From Bacteroidales bacterium (GTDB lineage Bacteria; Bacteroidota; Bacteroidia; Bacteroidales; P3), in contig JAGCJW010000006.1 in the NCBI GenBank assembly GCA_017647785.1, positions 1-64,000 of the forward strand: DNA of 64,000 nt, written 5' to 3'. Below the pieces are notes generated by a model. That model did not search any database. It was not told where the DNA came from and was given only the letters and a program-made list of their open reading frames with translations. The position numbers and the translations under genes were made by a program. Positions 45,551 through 53,802 of this stretch are shown here, piece after piece (position 1 is the stretch's first letter; every line of letters starts with the position of its first letter).

Positions 45551-46573
45551 ATGTTAGAATTTATACAAAGGAAATATAAACGAATTGCGAATTTGATTTG
45601 CACACTATTAATTGCAAGTCCGGTGTTGTTGTATGCTCAACAAGAACCTCAGTTTTCGCAATATATGTTTAATCGTTTATCCTACAATCCTGGTTATGCC
45701 GGAAGCAATGGAGCAATTTGTTTGACAGGTTTCTATCGTAATCAATGGATGGGGATGGGATTAACAGATGTGTATGGAGAGCCTTCAAGTGCTTCTGCAG
45801 GTGAAACTATGAATATGTCATTTGATATGCCTGTTAGATTTCTTCATGGAGGTATAGGTGCTACGATTATTTCTGATAAAATAGGTTTTAGGGATAATAT
45901 ATATGCAAAAATAGATTATGCGTTTAGAATCCAATTCCCAACAGGTAATTTGGCAATTGGGGTAGAAGCTCAATTGTTTAATTCTACTTTGGATAAATCT
46001 CAATTAATAGGGGCTGATGGTATTACACAAAATGACCAAATAGGAACATCTCTTGATCCTGTGTTGGGAGATATGTCGGAGCAAAGTGATTTTCTTTTTG
46101 ATTTAGGGGCAGGTATTTATTATCAAATACCTGGAAAATTGTACATAGGCTTGTCAACATCTAAGTTATTAGAAACATCAAGCGATAATCTATATTGGAC
46201 AAATAGAAGATATTACTATATATTGGCAGGATATGAATGGGCATTGCCTGCGTATCCTTCATTGAGACTTTTACCTTCGGCTTTAGTTAAAACAGATTTT
46301 GTATCAAAATCAGCATATCAAGTAGATGCTTCTTTGTTAATGGAATGGGAACACAAAATTTGGGGAGGAATGACATATAGAGTGCAGGATGCGATGGTCT
46401 TAATGGGAGGAGTTTCGTTCGGAGATTTTAAATTAGGTGTATCTTATGACATTCCAACTTCTAGAATTTCAACTCAATCATTTGGTTCATTAGAAATATT
46501 TGCTAGATTCTGCTTCAAGATAGAAAATCCACCGAAACCGCCTACAATTTATAGAAATACACGTCGTATTTAA
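45551..46573 (+). CDS. porP: PorP/SprF family T9SS outer-membrane protein
   Basis: A 340-residue outer-membrane protein of the PorP/SprF family needed for type IX secretion. The N-terminus has a signal (IASPVLLYAQ) and the typical opening EPQFSQYMFNRLSYNPGYAGS. Beta strands follow throughout (YAFRIQF, LFDLGAGIYYQI, KLYIGLSTSKLLE, FKLGVSYDI). The family is usually encoded directly upstream of gldK, as here (64 nt). It may help to bring gliding or cargo proteins to the translocon. Confidence 0.9.
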   Translation: MLEFIQRKYKRIANLICTLLIASPVLLYAQQEPQFSQYMFNRLSYNPGYAGSNGAICLTGFYRNQWMGMGLTDVYGEPSSASAGETMNMSFDMPVRFLHGGIGATIISDKIGFRDNIYAKIDYAFRIQFPTGNLAIGVEAQLFNSTLDKSQLIGADGITQNDQIGTSLDPVLGDMSEQSDFLFDLGAGIYYQIPGKLYIGLSTSKLLETSSDNLYWTNRRYYYILAGYEWALPAYPSLRLLPSALVKTDFVSKSAYQVDASLLMEWEHKIWGGMTYRVQDAMVLMGGVSFGDFKLGVSYDIPTSRISTQSFGSLEIFARFCFKIENPPKPPTIYRNTRRI

Positions 46574-46637
46574 GGGTTAAATAATTGAAACATAAAGAGT
46601 ATATTTACGTATTTTAATATAGAAAACAATTTGTGAT

Positions 46638-48008
46638 ATGAAGAAAATATTTTTGTTAATTTCAACAGCCTTTCTGATGTTCAGTTGTGGCTCTTCTGAT
46701 AAAGGAGAAGTTATAGGTGTGCAAGAAAGACCAGACTTCTTAGATATGCAACCATATGGAATGGTTGATGTACCTCAAGGAAGTTTCTTAATGGGTTCTT
46801 CAGATGAAGATGTTTACAAACTTTATGATTGGCAACCCAGAACAGTTCAAGTGCAATCCTTTTGGATGGATGAAACAGAAATTACAAACAACGAATATCG
46901 TCAGTTTGTATATTGGGTGAGAGACTCTATTGCCTATAAATTATTAGGAGCAGATTTTCCTGAGACCTATTTAATTGAAGCAGATCAATGGGGAGAAGAG
47001 TTAGAGACTCCTATAATCAATTGGGAAAAGAAAATTGATTGGACATTAGAAAATGCGGACGAAAGAGAAGCTCTAGCAGAATTATTTGTTCCAGTAGATG
47101 AAAGATTCTATGGCGCAATGCAAATAGATGCTAAAAAATTAAATTATGAATATTATTGGATTGATCTTAGAGCTGCAAGTCAAAAGAACTTTGAAACAAC
47201 TTCTTCAGAGGAGTATAGAGGTTCATCTTTCTCATCTCGTCCTGATGGCTTGAATAATAAGAATAAATTCTATAAGAGAGAAGTAATCAATGTATATCCA
47301 GATACGTTATGTTGGGTACATGATTATTCTTATTCTTACAATGATGCGGCTACTCGTTCTTATTTTAGTCACCCAAGATATGATAATTATCCAGTAGTTG
47401 GTGTTTCTTACAAACAAGCAAAAGCTTTCTCTGTATGGAGAACGTTGATGATGAACAACTATTTAGCTAAGAAAGAGTATGAAAGAATGGAAGATTTCCG
47501 TTTACCAACAGAAGCTGAGTGGGAATACGCAGCAAGAGGAGGAGTTGATGGAGCACCTTATCCATGGGGAGGTCCTTATGTAAGAAATGGTAACGGATGT
47601 TTCATTGCAAACTACAAACCATTGAGAGGTAACTACGGCGATGATGGTGGTGTAACTCCAATATTAGTTGCTCACTATGCTCCTAACGGATTTGGATTAT
47701 ATGATATGGCAGGTAATGTTGCAGAATGGTGTGAAGATGCTTATAATGAATCAGCATATAACTTTGCTCATGACTTGAACCAAGTAAATGTTTATCTTGC
47801 ATCAGAAGATGATGCTCCTGTAATGAAGAGAAAAACAGTTAGAGGAGGTTCTTGGAAAGATCAAAAATACTTCATACAAACAGCAACTCGTTCGTATGAA
47901 TATCAAGATTCAGGGAAGAGTTATATAGGATTCCGTTGCGTACAATCTTACTTAGGAAGAGTGAGAGGTGACAATCCTAAAACATCATCAAATGTTTACG
48001 TAGAATAA
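46638..48008 (+). CDS. gldK: T9SS ring lipoprotein GldK/PorK
   Basis: Forms, with GldN, the periplasmic ring on the outer membrane around the T9SS. The 456-residue lipoprotein has the signal LMFSC (Cys 17) and a formylglycine-generating-enzyme-like fold (VPQGSFLMGSSDED, WMDETEITNNEYRQF, FRLPTEAEWEYAARGG, GFGLYDMAGNVAEW, KTVRGGSW, GFRCVQ). The opening PQGSF and closing FRCV are conserved in GldK, which is thought not to be catalytic. Length is a little above the usual 450. Followed by gldL after 68 nt. Confidence 0.95.
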   Translation: MKKIFLLISTAFLMFSCGSSDKGEVIGVQERPDFLDMQPYGMVDVPQGSFLMGSSDEDVYKLYDWQPRTVQVQSFWMDETEITNNEYRQFVYWVRDSIAYKLLGADFPETYLIEADQWGEELETPIINWEKKIDWTLENADEREALAELFVPVDERFYGAMQIDAKKLNYEYYWIDLRAASQKNFETTSSEEYRGSSFSSRPDGLNNKNKFYKREVINVYPDTLCWVHDYSYSYNDAATRSYFSHPRYDNYPVVGVSYKQAKAFSVWRTLMMNNYLAKKEYERMEDFRLPTEAEWEYAARGGVDGAPYPWGGPYVRNGNGCFIANYKPLRGNYGDDGGVTPILVAHYAPNGFGLYDMAGNVAEWCEDAYNESAYNFAHDLNQVNVYLASEDDAPVMKRKTVRGGSWKDQKYFIQTATRSYEYQDSGKSYIGFRCVQSYLGRVRGDNPKTSSNVYVE

Positions 48009-48076
48009 ACTAAATGTTAAGTAATAAAGAAAGCTAATTAAGAAATCGTTTAAGAAATAAAAAAAAGAAAATAGTT

Positions 48077-49036
48077 ATGGGAATTATAGATAAAATAGTA
48101 ACAAGTAAAGCTTATAAAGAAACTACAGCGAAATTATATGGTATGGGTGCAGCGGTCGTAATCGTTGGTGCATTGTTCAAAATCAACCACTGGCCAGGTG
48201 CAGGTCCTATGCTTATCGTTGGTATGGGTATTGAAGCCTTAATTTTCTTCGCTTCAGCATTCGAGCCATTACACGTTACATATGATTGGAGTTTGGTATA
48301 TCCTGAATTAGCAGGGATGGAAGATGCTCACGGACACGGATCTGAAAAGGAAAAGAAAGATAAAAAAGCAGACGCTCAAGTAGAAGTAGTAGGAGGAGTA
48401 GGTGGCACAACAATAATAGGAGGATTCTCTGGTACACAAGAGCTAGATAAAATGTTGGCTGATGCTAAAATAGGACCAGAGTTAATAGAAAGCTTAGGAA
48501 AAGGATTACAAAATCTTTCTACAACAACATCTGGGTTAAATAATATAGCAGGAGCTGCTGCTGCATCAGAAAAATTCACTACAAATATCAATGTAGCATC
48601 AGAATCAGTTGTAGAATTATCTACTGCATATAAGAAAACAGCAGACAATTTAAACAAAGACTTATTAGTTTCTGGCGAATACTTATCATCAGTACAAGAA
48701 GCAACATCAGCGGTTTCAACATTAGCAAATATTTACAAAGAAACAGCAAATACATTATCAGTAGGTGATGCTTCATACTTAGATGAATTAAAAACTATGG
48801 CATCAAGCCTTTCTTCAATCAATGCTTTATATGAAATGCAAATACAAAATTCTTCTACACAATTAGAAGCAACAAAAGCAGTTCAAGAAAGAATAGACAA
48901 CTTGGTTATAAACTTTGCAGATACAGCAGAAAACGTATTGAGATACAAAGAACAAGTAAATGCACTTTCTAAGAAAGTTGGAGCATTAAATGACATATAT
49001 GGAAATATGCTTGCTGCAATGCAAACAAAAGCATAG
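48077..49036 (+). CDS. gldL: T9SS inner-membrane motor protein GldL/PorL
   Basis: With GldM forms the proton-driven motor that powers type IX secretion. The 319-residue protein has two N-terminal membrane helices (about 22-37 and 44-60) and a long soluble region. Two membrane or edge acids, E53 and E63, sit in GIEALIFFASAFEP; one corresponds to the conserved proton-path Glu of GldL. The opening KLYGMGAAVVIVGALFKINHWPG (quoted in part) is highly conserved in the family. The C-terminal 200 residues are heptad-rich with no domain. Followed by gldM after 49 nt. Confidence 0.95.
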   Translation: MGIIDKIVTSKAYKETTAKLYGMGAAVVIVGALFKINHWPGAGPMLIVGMGIEALIFFASAFEPLHVTYDWSLVYPELAGMEDAHGHGSEKEKKDKKADAQVEVVGGVGGTTIIGGFSGTQELDKMLADAKIGPELIESLGKGLQNLSTTTSGLNNIAGAAAASEKFTTNINVASESVVELSTAYKKTADNLNKDLLVSGEYLSSVQEATSAVSTLANIYKETANTLSVGDASYLDELKTMASSLSSINALYEMQIQNSSTQLEATKAVQERIDNLVINFADTAENVLRYKEQVNALSKKVGALNDIYGNMLAAMQTKA

Positions 49037-49085
49037 TTTATAAAAGTAAAACGAGTAAACAATAATTTAAAATAAAGAGAAAATT

Positions 49086-50684
49086 ATGGGTGCTACGAAT
49101 TGTCCGGAAACGCCGAGGCAGCGAATGATCTCGATGATGTACTTGGTTTACACAGCGATGTTAGCCTTGAACGTTTCTGCAGATATAATTAATGCTTTCG
49201 TTACAGTAGGGGATAGTGTTGAGGTAACTAATAAACTTATGGCAGGAAAAGCCGAAAGTACTTACATTGCTTTTGAAAATGCTTACAACGGAAACCCTGG
49301 AAAAGTAGGAGATAACTGGGCGAAAGCACAAGAAGTAAGAGAGAAAACTAAAAAGATGTTGGACTATATAGACAACATTAAATATGAGCTACACGTTGCT
49401 GTTGATGGTTTACAAGGTGGAGTTGCAGAATCTAAAAAATTATTAAATGAAAAAGGTTTCTCTGCAATTGTAAAGAAAGACAACTATGATATTCCAACAA
49501 ACTATTTCTTAGCAGGAACAGAAGATGGTTCAGCAGGTAAGGCTTTAGAATTAAGAAAAAAGATAGAAGCTTACCAAGCAGATATGCTTACATATGCTCA
49601 AAGTGATGCATATAAGAAGCTTCTAAAAGGAATGCAAATTATCACAGATGGAACTTGGAAAGATGCACAAGGCCAAGATAAAAACTGGCAAATGTACAAT
49701 TTCTATCATACTATTATCACAGCTGATATGGTGCTTTTGAACAAGCTTAAATCAGAAATTCAAAATGCTGAAATGGACTTGGTAAATCACCTTTATTCAC
49801 AAATATCTGCTGATGACTTTAAGTTTGATCAAGTTGTTGCAAGAGTATTACCAAAATCTACTTACATTATACAAGGTGGTCAATATGAAGCAGATGTAAT
49901 AGTTGCAGCATACGACTCTAAGAGTGAACTTAGAGGAGAAGTTAGAGGACAAAATATCGTTGGCGATTCAGGTATGTTGAAATTGAAATTTGGTGCAGGT
50001 GCATTAGGACAACAAAAATACAAAGGTACAATCTTCGTTAAAAAAGAATCAGGAGAAGTTCCTTACGAATTTGAAAGTGAATATTTTGTTGCTGCACCTT
50101 CTGCAACAATCTCTCCAACAAACATGAACGTATTCTATATTGGAGTTGATAACCCAGTATCAATATCTGTACCAGGAGCAAACTCAAAAGATATCACTGC
50201 AACAATATCAGGTGCAGGTGGAGTTTTGACAAAGGTAAAAGATGGAGAATATACAGTTAAAGTTACTAAACAAGAAACTTGCCAAATCAATGTAAGAGCC
50301 AAAATAGGTGGTAAAGATATGGATATGGGAGTTATGAAGTTTAGAACAAAACGTATTCCTAACCCTATTGCAATGGTAGGTAAACAACAAGGAGGTAAAA
50401 TAGACAAGGAAGTGTTAGCTGCACAAGGAGGACTTCGTGTAGAAAAAGGAGACTTTGACTTCCCAGTAACATATAGAATATCTTCATTTAAAATACAAGT
50501 TATTGGAGGTGGGGATGCAAAACCTGCAACTTCTGTAACAGGTGCTAAATTCCCACCAGACATTATTGCTCAAATTAAAAAGGCAAGAAGAGGTGCTAAA
50601 ATATATATAGAAGATATTACTGCTATTGGACCTGTCGGAGAAGTACAAGTATCTAATAAAGATATGATATTTACAATTAAATAA
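49086..50684 (+). CDS. gldM: T9SS periplasmic shaft protein GldM/PorM
   Basis: Spans the periplasm from the GldL motor to the GldK/N ring. The 532-residue protein begins with NCPETPRQRMISMMYLVYTAMLALN (quoted in part), one membrane helix typical of all GldM. The body is the four-domain periplasmic part: a helical D1 domain (residues 50-220) then three Ig-like domains (residues 225-532; FKFDQVVARVLPKSTYII opens the second). Length is standard (F. johnsoniae GldM is about 513). gldN follows after about 10 nt. Confidence 0.95.
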   Translation: MGATNCPETPRQRMISMMYLVYTAMLALNVSADIINAFVTVGDSVEVTNKLMAGKAESTYIAFENAYNGNPGKVGDNWAKAQEVREKTKKMLDYIDNIKYELHVAVDGLQGGVAESKKLLNEKGFSAIVKKDNYDIPTNYFLAGTEDGSAGKALELRKKIEAYQADMLTYAQSDAYKKLLKGMQIITDGTWKDAQGQDKNWQMYNFYHTIITADMVLLNKLKSEIQNAEMDLVNHLYSQISADDFKFDQVVARVLPKSTYIIQGGQYEADVIVAAYDSKSELRGEVRGQNIVGDSGMLKLKFGAGALGQQKYKGTIFVKKESGEVPYEFESEYFVAAPSATISPTNMNVFYIGVDNPVSISVPGANSKDITATISGAGGVLTKVKDGEYTVKVTKQETCQINVRAKIGGKDMDMGVMKFRTKRIPNPIAMVGKQQGGKIDKEVLAAQGGLRVEKGDFDFPVTYRISSFKIQVIGGGDAKPATSVTGAKFPPDIIAQIKKARRGAKIYIEDITAIGPVGEVQVSNKDMIFTIK

Positions 50685-50695
50685 TATTTGTGATT

Positions 50696-51562
50696 ATGAA
50701 AAGAATAGAAGTTATATTATTAGGCTTATTTTTGTTCTTGTCACCAAGTTTGTTTGCTCAAGTGGTAGATGAACCAGAAGATAATTCAGATGGATTCTAT
50801 GTAAAAGAATCAGAGCTTATTGAAAATGGTAAAAAGGCATTTGAATTCCCTTATGTTAGAGAAGCAGATGTTGTTTGGGCTCACAGAGTTTGGAGAGTAA
50901 TAGACTTTAAAGAAAAAATCAATCAAGTATTCTACTATCCAGTTACTCCTGACCAAGGTAGAAAAAACCTTTACACAATTTTAGATGAAGCTTTGACTGA
51001 AGGACGTATAAGAGGCTTTGATGATGATATGTTCTCTAAGGAAGTAAATTGGGAAGAATTGAAATCAAACCTTGGAGGATCTGAAGTCATATCAAGATGG
51101 GAAACAGATATGGACGGTATGGAAATAGAAACATTTGATACTGTTTACACATCTTTAAAAGCAGAAGATATCAAGATGTTGCGTATAAAAGAAGATTGGT
51201 TTATTGACAAAAATCGTTCTGTAGAAGACGTAAGAATAATAGGCTTTGCTTTAATATATTTGCAACAAAAAGAAGAAGGAGTTCCTCCTGTACAAATACC
51301 TCTTGCTTGGATAAGATACAATGATCCTGAAGTTAGAGAATTATTGGCAAATGCAGAAGTATATAATATGGATAACGATAGAGCAAGACGTTCATACGAT
51401 GATATATTCCGTAAAAGAATCTTCTCAAGTTATGTTATCAGAGAATCAAATGACTTCAATAGACGTATAGAAGACTATGCGAGTGGTGTAGATGCTTTAT
51501 TAGAATCTCAAAGAGTTGAAGATTATTTATTCGAAATGGAAGAAGATATGTGGGAATACTAA
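50696..51562 (+). CDS. gldN: T9SS ring protein GldN/PorN
   Basis: Partner of GldK in the periplasmic ring. ATG 50696 is preferred over an in-frame GTG at 50690 because it gives a signal peptide (RIEVILLGLFLFLSPSLFAQ, in part). The 288-residue mature protein shows the family's VVWAHRVWRVIDFKEKINQ and LRIKEDWFIDKNR segments and ends ESQRVEDYLFEMEEDMWEY. It is the last gene of the operon, followed by a strong hairpin. Confidence 0.93.
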   Translation: MKRIEVILLGLFLFLSPSLFAQVVDEPEDNSDGFYVKESELIENGKKAFEFPYVREADVVWAHRVWRVIDFKEKINQVFYYPVTPDQGRKNLYTILDEALTEGRIRGFDDDMFSKEVNWEELKSNLGGSEVISRWETDMDGMEIETFDTVYTSLKAEDIKMLRIKEDWFIDKNRSVEDVRIIGFALIYLQQKEEGVPPVQIPLAWIRYNDPEVRELLANAEVYNMDNDRARRSYDDIFRKRIFSSYVIRESNDFNRRIEDYASGVDALLESQRVEDYLFEMEEDMWEY

Positions 51563-51585
51563 ATTAAGTATTATTCATAAAAGCT

Positions 51586-51625
51586 AAAAAGAGAATGACA
51601 ATTTAAAAGGTCATTCTCTTTTTTT
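51586..51625 (+). terminator. Terminator of the T9SS operon
   Basis: Perfect 14-bp arms 51586-51599 and 51610-51623 with a 10-nt loop, followed by further T. It starts 23 nt after the gldN stop. Confidence 0.85.
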
Positions 51626-51680
51626 GTATCCGCAAATTAAAACTTGATTTCAGCAACATAATTCTTTGTTTTATTTTTTT

Positions 51681-51741
51681 ACTTCTTTAAGGTAATACTT
51701 CTACCTTCAAGAAGTAGAAATATTACTTTCAAAAGGTAGAA
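51681..51741. repeat. Nested inverted repeats between gldN and the PIG-V-like gene
   Basis: The main hairpin pairs 51692-51704 with 51714-51726 (12 of 13 positions) around a 9-nt loop. Competing pairings are 51681-51687 with 51709-51715 (7 bp) and 51699-51707 with 51733-51741 (9 bp). No coding sequence is present from 51563 to 51841; the rest holds the gldN terminator and a promoter. Confidence 0.55.
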
Positions 51742-51785
51742 CATTACAACTAAGTTAAAATAGTATTATCAAAGATTTTTTCCTT

Positions 51786-51816
51786 TTTGTTGGCATTGAA
51801 ATAATTGTTACTTTTG
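51786..51816 (+). promoter_or_regulatory. Promoter of the PIG-V-like gene
   Basis: TTTG at 51786-51789, exactly 19 nt, then TACTTTTG at 51809-51816, exact consensus. It lies 25 nt before the start codon. Confidence 0.65.
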
Positions 51817-51841
51817 CAGTGGTTATTAGCTTTTTTAAAAT

Positions 51842-53197
51842 ATGAAACAAATAAATTCAAGGAGTACTTTAATATTCTCTTTATCTTCTATCTTTTTATT
51901 TTTTATTTTGGTTTTTGGATTGCATATTCTTTTGCAAAGGGAGAGTGTTCATATGCCTTTAAAGAATATCTTTCCTACTTATGATGTTTCTTTTGATGAG
52001 AATTATTCAAAGAGCGTGAGTTTATCAGATAAGCCTTTTGAGAAGATTTCTTCTGAAAAGATGACGGTTTGGGACGGCTCGCATTATGATTGGATAAAGA
52101 AAACTAATTATGAAAGAGAAAAGGATTTTGCTTATTACCCTTTGTTTCCTTTCTTTTGGAAGGCTACAGGGCTTTCTACTCTTGGAATAAGCATTTTGAA
52201 TATCTTCCTTTTTGCAATAGGAATGTTCTTTATGCTTAAAATATTTAAGGATAAGTTAAGCTTTAGTGGCGTTTTACTATTGTTATGCGTGCCTTATATG
52301 GTTATTTTTATGATGCCATATTCTGAGGCGTTGTATTTTATTTTTATTGCTTTTGGACTTTTTGGTATCATAAAGGAAAAGTATTGGATTTATTTTCTTG
52401 GATTCCTTTTTGCTTCTATGACAAAGTCCTCTTCTTTACTTTTTGTGATTTTATTTTTATGTTTAGAAGGCCTTTATGCTTTCAATCATCGTGATATTGT
52501 TTTGTTCTTTAAAAGGTTTTTAAAGGCAATTTTACCAGTTGTATTGGGAATGTTTTTAGTTATGTGCTTTCAATATTTAATGGGAGCACCTTCGTTTTTT
52601 CAGTCAATTATTTCGCAAAGATATTGGGGAAAGTATCTTTCTTTGCCAGAATTGCCTTTTAGTTTTTGGTCAAACGAGGGTAGGAGCATAATAGTTCCTT
52701 TCCTTTATTTGTATTTTTTACCTATGTTGGTAGTGTTAGCAAGGGAATTTGTGCTTTTTTTGAGAAAAAAACAAGATTATGTTTTTGATAAATGGAAGTA
52801 TGTTAGATTGATTTGTATTCTCTTTCTTGTAGGTAATGTGTTTACTGCTTTGTTTACTCAACATGGAGGTTTATATTCTTTGGCGCGTTACCTTTTAGCA
52901 ACTCCTTTTTTTGTGTTTTTATTGTTTGATACTTTTGCTAAAAACAGAAATAATCTTTCTCAAATACTCTGTTTATCAATAGGTTTAATAACAATAATTC
53001 TTTGTAAGGACTATTTTACAAAGATAGATTTTTTTGGTACATATTTAGTTGTAATTACTTCTTTTATGGCGTTTTTTCATAGAAGGATTACTTCTAAATT
53101 ATTGTATCCTTTATTGGTAATTATTGCGTTAATGAATGTGTGTTGGACGGCTTATATGTTTAATTGTTTTCTTTTAGATGGTTGGATTTTTACCTAA
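51842..53197 (+). CDS. Gpi18/PIG-V-like membrane glycosyltransferase
   Basis: A 451-residue inner-membrane protein with about eleven hydrophobic helices. After the first helix the extracytoplasmic loop (35-95) carries VWDGSHYDWI and AYYPLFPFFW, the signature of the Gpi18/PIG-V mannosyltransferase-like GT-C family (WDxxHY, then FFPLYP). The Asp in WDG is the expected catalytic residue. The donor would be a lipid-linked sugar and the acceptor is unknown. It is a single gene with its own promoter between the T9SS operon and HU. It may modify exported glycans. Confidence 0.78.
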   Translation: MKQINSRSTLIFSLSSIFLFFILVFGLHILLQRESVHMPLKNIFPTYDVSFDENYSKSVSLSDKPFEKISSEKMTVWDGSHYDWIKKTNYEREKDFAYYPLFPFFWKATGLSTLGISILNIFLFAIGMFFMLKIFKDKLSFSGVLLLLCVPYMVIFMMPYSEALYFIFIAFGLFGIIKEKYWIYFLGFLFASMTKSSSLLFVILFLCLEGLYAFNHRDIVLFFKRFLKAILPVVLGMFLVMCFQYLMGAPSFFQSIISQRYWGKYLSLPELPFSFWSNEGRSIIVPFLYLYFLPMLVVLAREFVLFLRKKQDYVFDKWKYVRLICILFLVGNVFTALFTQHGGLYSLARYLLATPFFVFLLFDTFAKNRNNLSQILCLSIGLITIILCKDYFTKIDFFGTYLVVITSFMAFFHRRITSKLLYPLLVIIALMNVCWTAYMFNCFLLDGWIFT

Positions 53198-53200
53198 TGT

Positions 53201-53231
53201 TTTGTAATTCAAATTTTTTTCTATATCTTTG
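53201..53231 (+). promoter_or_regulatory. Promoter of the HU gene
   Basis: TTTG at 53201-53204, exactly 19 nt, then TATCTTTG at 53224-53231, exact consensus. It gives a leader of about 45 nt to the HU start at 53282. Confidence 0.7.
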
Positions 53232-53281
53232 CAAACCGATTTTTTAGTAAAAAATAGAATAATTAAATAACATAACAAGAA

Positions 53282-53581
53282 ATGACAAAAGCAGAAATCG
53301 TTGCGGAAATTGCACACAGAACAGGTATAGAAAAGATTTTAGTTCAAGAGTCTGTAGAAGCTTTTATGACTGTATTGAAAGAAGCTTTGACAAAAGAAAA
53401 TGCTGAAAACGTATATTTAAGAGGGTTTGGAAGTTTCATAGTTAAGAAAAGAGCAGAAAAAACAGGTAGAAATATCTCTAAAAACACTACAATAATCATC
53501 CCTGCTCATTATATTCCATCTTTTAAACCTGCAAAGGTATTTATGGAATCAGTAAAGAAAAATGTAAAACAAGTAAAATAA
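53282..53581 (+). CDS. HU/IHF-family DNA-binding protein
   Basis: A 99-residue nucleoid protein that bends DNA. It has the HU fold: N-terminal helices (TKAEIVAEIAHRTG, VQESVEAFMTVLKEAL), GFGSFIVKKRAEKTGRN at the start of the beta arm, and IPAHYIPSFKPAKVF in the C-terminal part. The length and the change of the usual Pro-Gln-Thr in the arm tip to NISKN are typical of Bacteroidetes HU/IHF proteins. It precedes the 29-residue basic gene by 22 nt. Confidence 0.92.
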   Translation: MTKAEIVAEIAHRTGIEKILVQESVEAFMTVLKEALTKENAENVYLRGFGSFIVKKRAEKTGRNISKNTTIIIPAHYIPSFKPAKVFMESVKKNVKQVK

Positions 53582-53603
53582 GCATTAAATAATATTTGAA
53601 GTT

Positions 53604-53693
53604 ATGCCAAGCGGAAAAAAGAGAAAAGGTCATAAAATGGCTACTCACAAACGTAAAAAACGTTTAAGAAAGAATAGACATAAAAAGAAATAA
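53604..53693 (+). CDS. 29-residue basic microprotein, AURKAIP1/COX24-like (possible ribosomal protein)
   Basis: An ATG-to-stop frame of 29 residues starting MPSGKKRKGHKMATHKRKK and ending RKNRHKKK, with 15 Lys, Arg or His in the second half alone. The same very basic sequence, found at this position in Bacteroidetes genomes, is annotated as an AURKAIP1/COX24-domain protein, homologous to mitochondrial ribosomal mS38 and bacterial bS22-like small-subunit proteins. It lies between HU and RNase E/G, 22 nt after HU. It is too short for standard gene finders. The link to the ribosome is from family knowledge and needs testing. Confidence 0.8.
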   Translation: MPSGKKRKGHKMATHKRKKRLRKNRHKKK

Positions 53694-53726
53694 TTTTTCT
53701 TTTGGACTTAGTGTCTATGTAAGGTT

Positions 53727-53767
53727 ATTGCGAAACATTTAGACATAATTGCTTGGTGTTTCGCAAT
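53727..53767 (+). terminator. Hairpin between the microprotein gene and RNase E/G
   Basis: Perfect 11-bp arms 53727-53737 and 53757-53767 followed by ATTTTTA. It could end the HU-microprotein transcript or fold in the leader of the rng mRNA, whose start is only 35 nt away. Confidence 0.65.
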
Positions 53768-53802
53768 ATTTTTATGTTTAATCATCTTAAAATTATATTC
53801 GA

